From Lysobacteraceae bacterium SCN 69-320 (lineage in GTDB: Bacteria; Pseudomonadota; Gammaproteobacteria; Xanthomonadales; Rhodanobacteraceae), in the NCBI GenBank assembly GCA_001725155.1, contig MEFP01000010.1:62001-126000 (forward strand): 64,000 nucleotides of DNA, given 5' to 3'. The position numbers and the translations under genes were made by a program. The notes under the pieces were generated by a model that was not told where the DNA came from, did not search any database, and was given only the letters and a program-made list of their open reading frames with translations. Below, piece after piece: positions 57,276 through 64,000 of this stretch (position 1 is its first letter; the number at the start of each line of letters is the position of its first letter).

Positions 57276-58355
57276 TCACTCCGCTGCGGCGTTGCGCTGG
57301 GCTTCGTGCCATTCGTCGATCAGACATTGCACCAGCTGCGCGGCCGGCAGTTCGCGCGCGAGCGGCGCGCCCTGGCCGGCCCAGTGCGCCGCGTAATCCT
57401 GATTGCCGTGAGCCGCGGCCGCCTGATGCAGCGCCTTGCCGGCGTCGTAGGCGATCGGATAGTCGGGCAGGCGCAGCGTCGTCTGCTCGCCGAGTTCGTG
57501 CAGGCGGTTGACGAGGCCGCGGGCGGCGCGGCCGGAGATTGCCGCGGTCACGCCGGTCTGCTGCGCCGGCGCACCGCGCAGCCGCTCGCGATAGGCGGCG
57601 CCGGCGGCCGATTCCGGGCACAGGATGAAGGCCGTGCCCATCTGCACGGCCGCGGCGCCGAGCTGCAATGCGGCGGCGATGCCGCTGCCGTCCATGATGC
57701 CGCCGGCCGCGACCAGCGGCAGCCTGCTGCGGCGCGCGAGCAGGCGCACCAGCGCGAAGGTGCCGATGCAGGCGTCGCGTGCCGGATCGAAGATGCCGCG
57801 ATGGCCGCCGGCCTCATAGCCCTGGGCAACGAGCACATCGGCGCCGGCGGCTTCGGCCAGCGCGGCTTCCTCGGGGGCGGTCACGCAGGCCAGGGTGACG
57901 ATGCCGGCTTCGCGCAATGCCGGAATCCAGCCGCCGTCGGGCAGGCCGAAATGGAAGCTGACGACCGCGGGCCGCAGCGCGAGCAGCATCGCCAGCAATG
58001 CCTCGTTGCCGAGCGCGCTGCGGTAGATCTCGCGCAGCGCGGCGGGCGGCTGCGCGCCGAAGCGACGGAATTCCGGCGCGAGGTACGCGAGCCAGTCGGC
58101 TTCGCGCGCCGGATCGGCGACGGCCGGCGCATGGCAGAACAGGTTGACGTTGAACGGCTGCGTCGTGAGTTCACGGGTCTGGCGGATCTGCGCGGCGATC
58201 TCGTCGACCGGGGCGGCGGCCGTGCCCAGCGAGCCCAGCGCGCCGGCTTCGGATACGGCGGCCGCCAGCCGCGGCGTGGATACGCCGACCATGGGCGCCT
58301 GGATCAGCGGGTGACGGATCGCGAGCTGGCGCAGCAGGGCTTCGTGGCGGCGCAT
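57276..58355 (-). CDS. Nitronate monooxygenase/FMN-dependent NPD-family enzyme
   Basis: A 359-residue FMN-binding TIM-barrel enzyme of the NPD/2-nitropropane dioxygenase family, oxidising nitronates with O2. Motifs: [64 protein letters not shown] (phosphate site and catalytic His region), [20 protein letters not shown] and [16 protein letters not shown]. It is on the minus strand, facing the alkaline phosphatase across the terminator, and lies between that block and tsf. Confidence 0.85.
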   Translation of the reverse strand: MRRHEALLRQLAIRHPLIQAPMVGVSTPRLAAAVSEAGALGSLGTAAAPVDEIAAQIRQTRELTTQPFNVNLFCHAPAVADPAREADWLAYLAPEFRRFGAQPPAALREIYRSALGNEALLAMLLALRPAVVSFHFGLPDGGWIPALREAGIVTLACVTAPEEAALAEAAGADVLVAQGYEAGGHRGIFDPARDACIGTFALVRLLARRSRLPLVAAGGIMDGSGIAAALQLGAAAVQMGTAFILCPESAAGAAYRERLRGAPAQQTGVTAAISGRAARGLVNRLHELGEQTTLRLPDYPIAYDAGKALHQAAAAHGNQDYAAHWAGQGAPLARELPAAQLVQCLIDEWHEAQRNAAAE

Positions 58356-58581
58356 GGCGGTTTCTCCGTGACGGCACGGGACGGCAGCGGCGAACCGATG
58401 CCGGGGTTCGCGCGAATCGTGCGGTTCCGCCGACGCGCGGAATCGCCGGTCTTCGTTGTAGCAGGCCGCGGCGCGCGGCGCATGCCGGTTGCTGCGGCTG
58501 CCGGCCGCCCCGCGTGCCGCAGGGCTGGGACGATGCGGTGATGCGCCGCGCAGACGCCGGCGATGGTCTCCTTCCGCGCAA

Positions 58582-58608
58582 GAAAAAAGCCGCGGTTTCC
58601 CGCGGCTT
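58582..58608 (-). terminator. Rho-independent terminator of rpsB-tsf
   Basis: A 9-bp stem AAGCCGCGG / CCGCGGCTT with 4-nt loop; on the minus strand it is followed by TTTTTTCTTG (A-run 58583-58588). It is 30 nt beyond the tsf stop and shows that the operon ends here, before pyrH. Confidence 0.85.
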
Positions 58609-58637
58609 CTTCCGGTACGACGTGGCGGGCAGTGCGA

Positions 58638-59519
58638 TCAGGCCAGACCGGCCTGCTTCATGACTTCCGCGGCGTAGTCTTCGACCACCTTCTCGATGCC
58701 TTCGCCGACGGCCAGGCGCTTGAAGCCGACGATGTCGGCGCCTTCCTTCTTGAGGACGGCTTCGACGGTCAGGTCGGTGTTCAGCGCGTAGGGCTGGCCG
58801 GTCAGGGTGACCTCGTTGATGATCTTGGCGATCTTGCCGCTGATGATCTTCTCGAGGATCTCGGCCGGCTTGGCCTTGTCCTTCTCGGTCATCTTGGCCA
58901 GCTCGATTTCCTTTTCCTTCGCGATGAAGTCGGCCGGGACTTCGGACGCCTTCGCGTAGGGCGGGTTCATCGCGGCCACATGCATCGCGATGCCGCGGGC
59001 CAGCTCTTCGTTGCCGCCGGTCAGTTCGACCAGCACGCCGATGCGGCCGCCGTGGACGTAGCCGGCGACGGTGTTGCTGCCGTCGACGCGGACCAGACGA
59101 CGCAGCTGCACGTTCTCGCCGACCTTGCCGACGAGCGCGGCGCGGGCTTCCTCGACCGTGCTGCTGCCGTCGGTGTACTTGGCGGCCTTCAGCGCCTCGA
59201 TGTCGGCGGCGCCGGTGTCCAGCGCGATCTGCGCGACGGCGTTGGCGAAGCCGACGAAGTTCTCGTCCTTGCCGACGAAGTCGGTTTCAGAGTTGACTTC
59301 GACGAGCACGGCGTTGCCGCCCTTCTGCGCCAGGGTGATGCGGCCTTCCGCAGCGACGCGGCCGGCCTTCTTGTCAGCCTTGGCCAGGCCGGTCTTGCGC
59401 AGGTATTCCATCGCCGCGTCGATATTGCCGGCGTTCTCGGTCAGTGCCTTCTTGCACTCCATCATGCCGGCGCCCGAGCGCTCGCGCAGTTCCTTGACCA
59501 GACTCGCGGTGATTTCCAT
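58638..59519 (-). CDS. tsf: Elongation factor Ts
   Basis: A 293-residue EF-Ts, the nucleotide exchange factor for EF-Tu. The start [20 protein letters not shown] and [20 protein letters not shown] are typical, as is [20 protein letters not shown] in the core. The coiled-coil and C-terminal dimer regions are complete. It is 127 nt downstream of rpsB and ends in a strong terminator. Confidence 0.95.
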   Translation of the reverse strand: MEITASLVKELRERSGAGMMECKKALTENAGNIDAAMEYLRKTGLAKADKKAGRVAAEGRITLAQKGGNAVLVEVNSETDFVGKDENFVGFANAVAQIALDTGAADIEALKAAKYTDGSSTVEEARAALVGKVGENVQLRRLVRVDGSNTVAGYVHGGRIGVLVELTGGNEELARGIAMHVAAMNPPYAKASEVPADFIAKEKEIELAKMTEKDKAKPAEILEKIISGKIAKIINEVTLTGQPYALNTDLTVEAVLKKEGADIVGFKRLAVGEGIEKVVEDYAAEVMKQAGLA

Positions 59520-59646
59520 GTAAACCTCGAAATAGTTGTGGCGGCGACCGGCGTCGCGCCAGGAAAACGGAATCGTGTGGCCGCGTCACGACAGCATCGT
59601 GACGCGGTCCGGGCGCGCGCCGTGGCGGACGCCCGGACCGGCCGTA

Positions 59647-60531
59647 TTACTCGCCCTGCGGGCCCGGACGGCCGCCGCCGTTGCGGCCGCGCGGTGCGCC
59701 GCCCGGGCGCTGGCCCGGCTTGGCGCCCGGCTTGCCACGCGGCGGAGCGGGCTTGCGGCCGCGCGGGGAATCGTCGGTCGCGGCCTTGACGTGGCCTTCG
59801 GCGTCGAGTTCGACGAACTCGTCCTTGTCGCTGCCCGCGGTCTGCGGCGCAGCGGCCTTGCCTTCGAGCACGGCGTCGGCGGCGGCGCGGACGTAGAGCT
59901 GCACGGCGCGGATCGCGTCGTCGTTGCCCGGGATCGCGTAGTCGACCAGGCTCGGGTCATAGTTGGTATCGACGACGGCGACGACCGGGATGCCGAGCTT
60001 CTTGGCTTCCTTGATCGCGATGTCTTCATGGCCGATGTCGATGACGAACAGCGCGTCCGGCAGGCGGTTCATGTTCTTGATGCCGCCGAGCGAGATGTTC
60101 AGCTTTTCCGATTCGCGCTTGAGGCCGAGCACTTCACGCTTGACCAGGCGCTCGAAGCGGCCGTCGGTGGCCATCGCTTCGAGTTCCTTCAGGCGCGCGA
60201 CCGACTGCTTGACGGTGCGGAAGTTGGTCAGCGTGCCGCCGAGCCAGCGCGCCGAGACGTGCGGCATGCCGCAGCGTTCGGCTTCTTCCTTGACCGCTTC
60301 GCGCGCCGAGCGCTTGGTGCCGACGAACAGGATCGTGCCGCGCTTCTGCGCCAGGCCCGACAGGAAGTTCATCGCGTCGCCGAACAGCGGGACGGTCTTT
60401 TCGAGGTTGATGATGTGGATCTTGCCGCGCGAACCGAAGATGTACGGCGACATCTTGGGGTTCCAGTAGCGCGTCTGGTGACCGAAGTGGACGCCGGCTT
60501 CCAGCATCTGGCGCATCGTGACTTGAGGCAT
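59647..60531 (-). CDS. rpsB: Ribosomal protein S2 with basic C-terminal extension
   Basis: A 294-residue S2. The core (about 1-230) is standard: [60 protein letters not shown] and [20 protein letters not shown]. From about residue 235 comes an acidic linker and then a Gly/Arg/Pro-rich tail to the end ([20 protein letters not shown] and onward). It makes the protein about 50 residues longer than E. coli S2 (241). Such a tail could touch rRNA or a partner. Start ATG 60531 with GGAG eight nt upstream. Confidence 0.93.
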   Translation of the reverse strand: MPQVTMRQMLEAGVHFGHQTRYWNPKMSPYIFGSRGKIHIINLEKTVPLFGDAMNFLSGLAQKRGTILFVGTKRSAREAVKEEAERCGMPHVSARWLGGTLTNFRTVKQSVARLKELEAMATDGRFERLVKREVLGLKRESEKLNISLGGIKNMNRLPDALFVIDIGHEDIAIKEAKKLGIPVVAVVDTNYDPSLVDYAIPGNDDAIRAVQLYVRAAADAVLEGKAAAPQTAGSDKDEFVELDAEGHVKAATDDSPRGRKPAPPRGKPGAKPGQRPGGAPRGRNGGGRPGPQGE

Positions 60532-60748
60532 GGTGTTACTCCGAAAAGCGGGCGCGCACGGTCGATGTGTAAGTGCTGCAGCCCGGGGTTATGGCCTCCA
60601 CGTTCCCCCGCGACCGACTTCTTGCGAAGCACCCCGGAGCGGTGACGGAACGTGTGTGGATTCGGCGGAATCGCCGTGGTGGCGGGACTTGCTCCCGGCC
60701 TGGATTCACCGGCCGGACCTGGGTGGTACGGGCGGAAAATCCGCGGAA

Positions 60749-60777
60749 GCATAACTCCTGGGCCAAGGCGGGGGCAA
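60749..60777 (-). promoter_or_regulatory. Candidate sigma-70 promoter of rpsB
   Basis: On the minus strand TTGCCC (60777-60772) and TTATGC (60754-60749) are separated by 17 nt, a standard spacing. It is followed by a GC-rich discriminator, as is usual for ribosomal protein genes. Confidence 0.35.
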
Positions 60778-60832
60778 GGCCGGACAGGTTGCGATGACCG
60801 GCGTGCTGCGGCCCGGGAGGAAAGGCTGCGGT

Positions 60833-60838
60833 TAAAAT
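60833..60838 (+). promoter_or_regulatory. -10 box implying a leaderless mRNA for the ELWxxDGT gene
   Basis: TAAAAT ends 6 nt before the ATG at 60845, so the transcript would begin at the start codon. The only purine-rich block (AGGAAAGG) is over 20 nt upstream, too far to serve as ribosome binding site. Confidence 0.4.
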
Positions 60839-60844
60839 CCCCGC

Positions 60845-63439
60845 ATGCCCACTCCGGCTGCGTCCGCCATGCGCCTGTTCTCCCTGATTTCCGTTGTCCT
60901 GCTGGGGCTGGCCGGTTCGGCCTGCGCTTCCGAACCCGCACTGGTGGGCATAAATCTCGTCAAAGACCTCGATACGCGACCGGGGTCGCGGGGCTCGGGC
61001 CCCGGCCGGTTCAAGTCGCTCGGCGGGCGCGTCTACTTTTCTGCCGCGGAGGTGCGTACCGGTGCCGAAACCTATTCCACCGACGCCCAGGGCAACGTGC
61101 GCTTTCTCGGCGACATAGCGCCCGGCGCGCGGCATTCGGCGCCCGAACCGATAGTCGTAGTCGGGGATCGCGTCATTGTGAGTGCCGACGACGGCACGAC
61201 CGGCCGGCAGCTGTGGTCGCTACCGGTCGACGGCGGCGTCCCGGTGCGGTTGACCTCGTTGAACAACCTTTGGCTCAGCTGGGACGGGCTGGAACAGGTA
61301 GTGACTGTGCTGGGCAATCGCGCTTTTCTGGTGCTGCCGGGACAGGAATATCGGCTCCTGACGACCGACGGCACGCCGGCAGGAACATTCGAACGTACGC
61401 CCGAGAGCGGATTCCCATTGCGTGCGGCGAACTACGGCTGCGCTCTCGGCGAAACGGCCATCGTCGACGGTTTCGGCGAATCGGCTCACGTGCTCGTACG
61501 CACCAACGGGCTGCCCGGCGGCGACAGCGTCATCGCAACCCTGCCTCCCGCCGTGGTGCCGCGCGCGGCAGTCGCCGCGGCCGGGCAGTGCTATTTCCTT
61601 TTTTCGACCGACACGCTCGTTTCGGCCGGTTGGTCTCTATGGCGAACCGACGGCACGGCCCAGGGTTCCACCGAGATCGCGTCCGCGCAGGCGTCGGCCG
61701 GCGGCCTCGCTGTTCTGGGCAACTCCGTCTATTTTCTGGAAGGCACCGACGACAATCACACGCGACTGCGGCGCTTGTCGGCAGGCGGCGATGTGGTGGA
61801 CACCGTCGTCGATCTGCCGGGGCCTCTTCGTTCGAACGGCCCGCTCTGGACTCATGAAGGATATCTGCTGTTCGACGCCTTCGCTGTGGGCACGAATGGA
61901 TTCGAAGCGGCGTTGTTCGTCAGCGATGGCTCCTCAGGCGGCACGCGGCGGCTGTATCCGCCGCCGGGCGAATCCGGCAACGGTATTCGCTGGTATCCGG
62001 TCCCAGGTGCGATCGTGCGCAAGAGCAATAGCGGTGCCGATCTGCGTGTCGATCTCGCCACCGGCGAGATGACTGCGCTGGATTCGGAATTTTTCAACTA
62101 CGCCGATTCCGCCGGGCTCGGTGGCGTCCGCATTGGGCGGGGCGGTGGTGCGTCAGGCGATGCGGAAGTCTGGATTACGGCCGGCACGACCGGCAGTACG
62201 CGATTGCTGCACGACATCTGGGCGGATACGCGCAGTGGTGTCGCACTGCCCTGGAGATCAGGGACGTCGGCCGCCGTTGGCGATACGCTGTTCTTTAGCG
62301 AGGCCTATGACCCGACGGTCGACGGGCTGCCACCGAACGCGCTCTGGCGCACCGACGGCACCGAGAGTGGTACCCGAATGTTGCCTGCCGTATTTCATCC
62401 CGGCGCGCAACCGCGCCAGGTTCAGCGCTATGGGAACGACGGCGTGCTGTTCCTGACCGACCGCAATGATCTCTATCGTGCCGATGTGACGCTGAATTCG
62501 GCTGCGCTTGTTGCGACGAGCATCGGCGGCGGATGGCTGCAGTCCGTGGATCATGGCGCAGGGGCAATCTTCCCCTGTGGCGGTTTCACGGCGTTGTGCA
62601 GCCTGCACTCGGCGAATGGTGGCGGCGTGCTCGCGGAGGGCAATTTCGACTCTGCCGTCAGGATCGGCGAAATCGGCGGCATCGCCGTGTTCGCTCCGCT
62701 GAGCGGCCGGGATATATGGCGCAGCGACGGAACGGCGCCCGGCACTTTCAGGTTGCTGACGGACAGGTATCTGCCCGATGTGCCGAGCGGATCCCAGGAA
62801 ATATCTCTTGGTGGAAAAATTTATTTCATTGCGTGCCTGGTCAGCAGTGCATGCGATCTGATTGCCACGGACGGCACTGTCCAAGGGACGCAGTCTCTGC
62901 GTGCGATACCCGCAGGCGGCCTGCGTTGGGCGGGGCGCGCCGGCAATCGCCTGGTCCTGGGTACGAGTGCGTCGCAAGTCTGGTCGACCGACGGCACTGC
63001 GGCCGGCACCGTGCTCCTCTATGCCGGTTCGGGAAAAGTGTTCGCCAGCACCGGACGTCACGTGCACATGCATATGTCCTGCGCCGGCTGCAAGCAGCAA
63101 TACCTCGTCACTGACGGCACGCCCGCAGGTACGCATTTCGTCGACCTGCCGGCCTCGTTGAGGCATTCCGGCACGTTTGCGGCCGCGCTAGGCGACAATG
63201 CGGTCGTTTTCAGCTGCGACAACCAGCGTCGTGGGGTCGAGCTGTGTCTGGCCGATTCGGATGGCGAGTCGATCGTGCCACTGCCGGAAATTTTCCCGGG
63301 CGATCAGTCGGCAAATCCGCTGCCGCTCGGCCGTACGGACTCGGCAGTCTACTTCAGTGCCGACGATGGCCTGCACGGCCGCGAGCTCTGGCGACTGCAT
63401 TTGCTGACCGACGCGCTGTTTGCCGACGGCTTCGACTGA
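60845..63439 (+). CDS. Secreted ELWxxDGT-repeat protein with DALFADGFD tail
   Basis: An 864-residue exported protein. A signal peptide (LFSLISVVLLGLAGSACA, about residues 10-28) is followed by a series of beta units each carrying an [ED][LI]W-x-x-DGT-x-x-GT motif: SLWRTDGTAQGSTEI, ALWRTDGTESGTRML, DIWRSDGTAPGTFRLL, QVWSTDGTAAGTVLL and degenerate copies such as LVTDGTPAGTHFV. These build a large beta-propeller-like or solenoid structure. The last nine residues, DALFADGFD, match the tails of the FG-GAP and beta-helix proteins in this window. It separates rpsB from map. MRLFS at 60869 is an alternative start. Confidence 0.82.
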   Translation: MPTPAASAMRLFSLISVVLLGLAGSACASEPALVGINLVKDLDTRPGSRGSGPGRFKSLGGRVYFSAAEVRTGAETYSTDAQGNVRFLGDIAPGARHSAPEPIVVVGDRVIVSADDGTTGRQLWSLPVDGGVPVRLTSLNNLWLSWDGLEQVVTVLGNRAFLVLPGQEYRLLTTDGTPAGTFERTPESGFPLRAANYGCALGETAIVDGFGESAHVLVRTNGLPGGDSVIATLPPAVVPRAAVAAAGQCYFLFSTDTLVSAGWSLWRTDGTAQGSTEIASAQASAGGLAVLGNSVYFLEGTDDNHTRLRRLSAGGDVVDTVVDLPGPLRSNGPLWTHEGYLLFDAFAVGTNGFEAALFVSDGSSGGTRRLYPPPGESGNGIRWYPVPGAIVRKSNSGADLRVDLATGEMTALDSEFFNYADSAGLGGVRIGRGGGASGDAEVWITAGTTGSTRLLHDIWADTRSGVALPWRSGTSAAVGDTLFFSEAYDPTVDGLPPNALWRTDGTESGTRMLPAVFHPGAQPRQVQRYGNDGVLFLTDRNDLYRADVTLNSAALVATSIGGGWLQSVDHGAGAIFPCGGFTALCSLHSANGGGVLAEGNFDSAVRIGEIGGIAVFAPLSGRDIWRSDGTAPGTFRLLTDRYLPDVPSGSQEISLGGKIYFIACLVSSACDLIATDGTVQGTQSLRAIPAGGLRWAGRAGNRLVLGTSASQVWSTDGTAAGTVLLYAGSGKVFASTGRHVHMHMSCAGCKQQYLVTDGTPAGTHFVDLPASLRHSGTFAAALGDNAVVFSCDNQRRGVELCLADSDGESIVPLPEIFPGDQSANPLPLGRTDSAVYFSADDGLHGRELWRLHLLTDALFADGFD

Positions 63440-63561
63440 TGCGATCGCGGGTCGAAGGAGCCGGCTCCGGCGGGGCGGATTGTCGGACTCCGTCGGATCC
63501 GGCTTGCACCGCTGTCCGACGACCCCATTTCCGGCACAGTCCGCCCGGCCGGGCAGCCTGT

Positions 63562-63567
63562 TATCAT
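63562..63567 (+). promoter_or_regulatory. -10 box of map
   Basis: TATCAT in CTGTTATCATCCGC, 45 nt before the map ATG; fits a sigma-70 -10 but has no clear -35. Confidence 0.35.
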
Positions 63568-63612
63568 CCGCTGCTTGCGCCCGCCCAGGGAATCGCCGAA
63601 CCCGAGGAACCC

Positions 63613-64000
63613 ATGCCCGTAACGATCAAGACCCCCGAAGACATCGCCAAGATGCGCATCGCCGGCGCGCTCGCCGCCGAGGTGCTGGAAATGATCGGCC
63701 AGTACGTCAAGCCGGGGGTCTCGACCGAGGAACTGGACCGGATCTGCCACGACCACATCGTCAACGTGCAGCAGTCGATCCCGGCCAACCTGGGCTACAA
63801 GGGGTTTCCGAAGACCATCTGCACCTCGGTCAACCACGTCATCTGCCACGGCATCCCCGACACGCGCAAGGTGCTCAGGGATGGCGACATCCTCAACATC
63901 GACGTGACGGTGATCCGCGACGGCTTTCACGGCGACACCAGCCGCATGTACTACGTCGGCAAGCCCGAAGTGCGTGCGCAGCGTCTGTGCACGATTGCCT
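63613..64000 (+). CDS. map: Methionine aminopeptidase, 5' part (runs off window end)
   Basis: The first 129 residues of a type I methionine aminopeptidase, which removes the initiator Met from new proteins. The start is MPVTIKTPEDIAKMRIAGAL. Active-site residues match E. coli numbering exactly: His79 in VNHVICHGIP, Asp97 in LNIDVTVIRDG and Asp108 in FHGDTSRMYYVG. A ribosome binding site (GAGGAA) precedes the ATG at 63613. The gene continues beyond the window. Its usual place is directly divergent from rpsB; here a 2.6-kb secreted-protein gene intervenes. Confidence 0.93.
   Translation, partial: MPVTIKTPEDIAKMRIAGALAAEVLEMIGQYVKPGVSTEELDRICHDHIVNVQQSIPANLGYKGFPKTICTSVNHVICHGIPDTRKVLRDGDILNIDVTVIRDGFHGDTSRMYYVGKPEVRAQRLCTIA

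Larger units (their letters stand above)
60532..60844. other. Divergent promoter region and rpsB leader
   Basis: About 310 bp between rpsB (minus) and the ELWxxDGT gene (plus). It holds the candidate rpsB promoter near 60749-60777, giving a leader of roughly 210 nt, long enough for S2 autoregulation of rpsB-tsf as known in enterobacteria. On the other side a -10 box abuts the plus-strand gene. No further gene was seen. Confidence 0.45.

Overview
The window is about 64 kb of very GC-rich DNA (roughly 68-70% by eye) from a Gram-negative gammaproteobacterium. The ribosomal/envelope cluster rpsB-tsf-pyrH-frr-uppS-cdsA-dxr-rseP-bamA-skp-lpxD-fabZ-lpxA-lpxB-rnhB, the -10 boxes of TATRCT type close to start codons, and the many secreted repeat proteins point to the Xanthomonadales, most likely the Rhodanobacteraceae/Lysobacteraceae side (Dokdonella-like). 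That assignment is inference from gene content. No rRNA, tRNA, CRISPR array, transposase or phage gene was seen.

Positions 1-24,000 are accessory single-gene units. They comprise the 5' end of a secreted protein, an Lrp/AsnC regulator, a multicopper oxidase, a minus-strand envelope group (PDZ lipoprotein, small membrane protein, EF-hand protein, DUF4398 protein, OmpA lipoprotein), an EamA permease with a NUDIX hydrolase, an HEXXH metalloprotease, an FG-GAP secreted protein, the ABC-F ATPase Uup, a ferritin-like DUF2383 protein, a Blc lipocalin, a membrane diguanylate cyclase, a TIR-domain gene broken by two homopolymer frameshifts, an M23 peptidase, several small exported proteins, a RhiA-like protein and a trypsin-like protease.

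Positions 24,000-38,400 hold a fatty acid hydroxylase-type gene divergent from the giant helicase lhr, a composite tandem/inverted repeat, two DUF1801 paralogues (one with a histone H1-like tail), an AraC regulator with a VOC protein, the divergent arginine exporter/regulator pair argO-argP, a globin, and a secreted beta-helix protein.

Positions 38,400-60,550 are the essential cluster, read on the minus strand from rpsB down to rnhB. It couples translation (S2, EF-Ts, ribosome recycling), UMP kinase, undecaprenyl and CDP-diacylglycerol synthesis, isoprenoid entry (Dxr), outer-membrane assembly (RseP, BamA, Skp) and lipid A synthesis (LpxD, FabZ, LpxA, LpxB). Several junctions are 1-4 nt overlaps, which suggests translational coupling. 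The cluster is interrupted in unusual places: a block with yebC (plus strand) lies between pyrH and frr; a block with an exported protein, an alkaline phosphatase and an FMN oxidoreductase lies between tsf and pyrH; and a sulfatase-fold membrane enzyme lies between lpxB and rnhB. A secreted ELWxxDGT-repeat protein separates rpsB from the divergent map gene, which runs off the window end.

The most interesting signal is a shared nine-residue C-terminal tail, D-x-[LI]-F-A-[DG]-[DG]-[LF]-[QD], on three otherwise unrelated secreted proteins (ending at 12232, 35655 and 63439). It looks like a C-terminal sorting or processing signature. Also notable are a uppS gene with no ATG/GTG/TTG start that fits the family, several structured intergenic repeats, and two genes whose -10 boxes sit so close to the start codon that leaderless mRNAs are likely.
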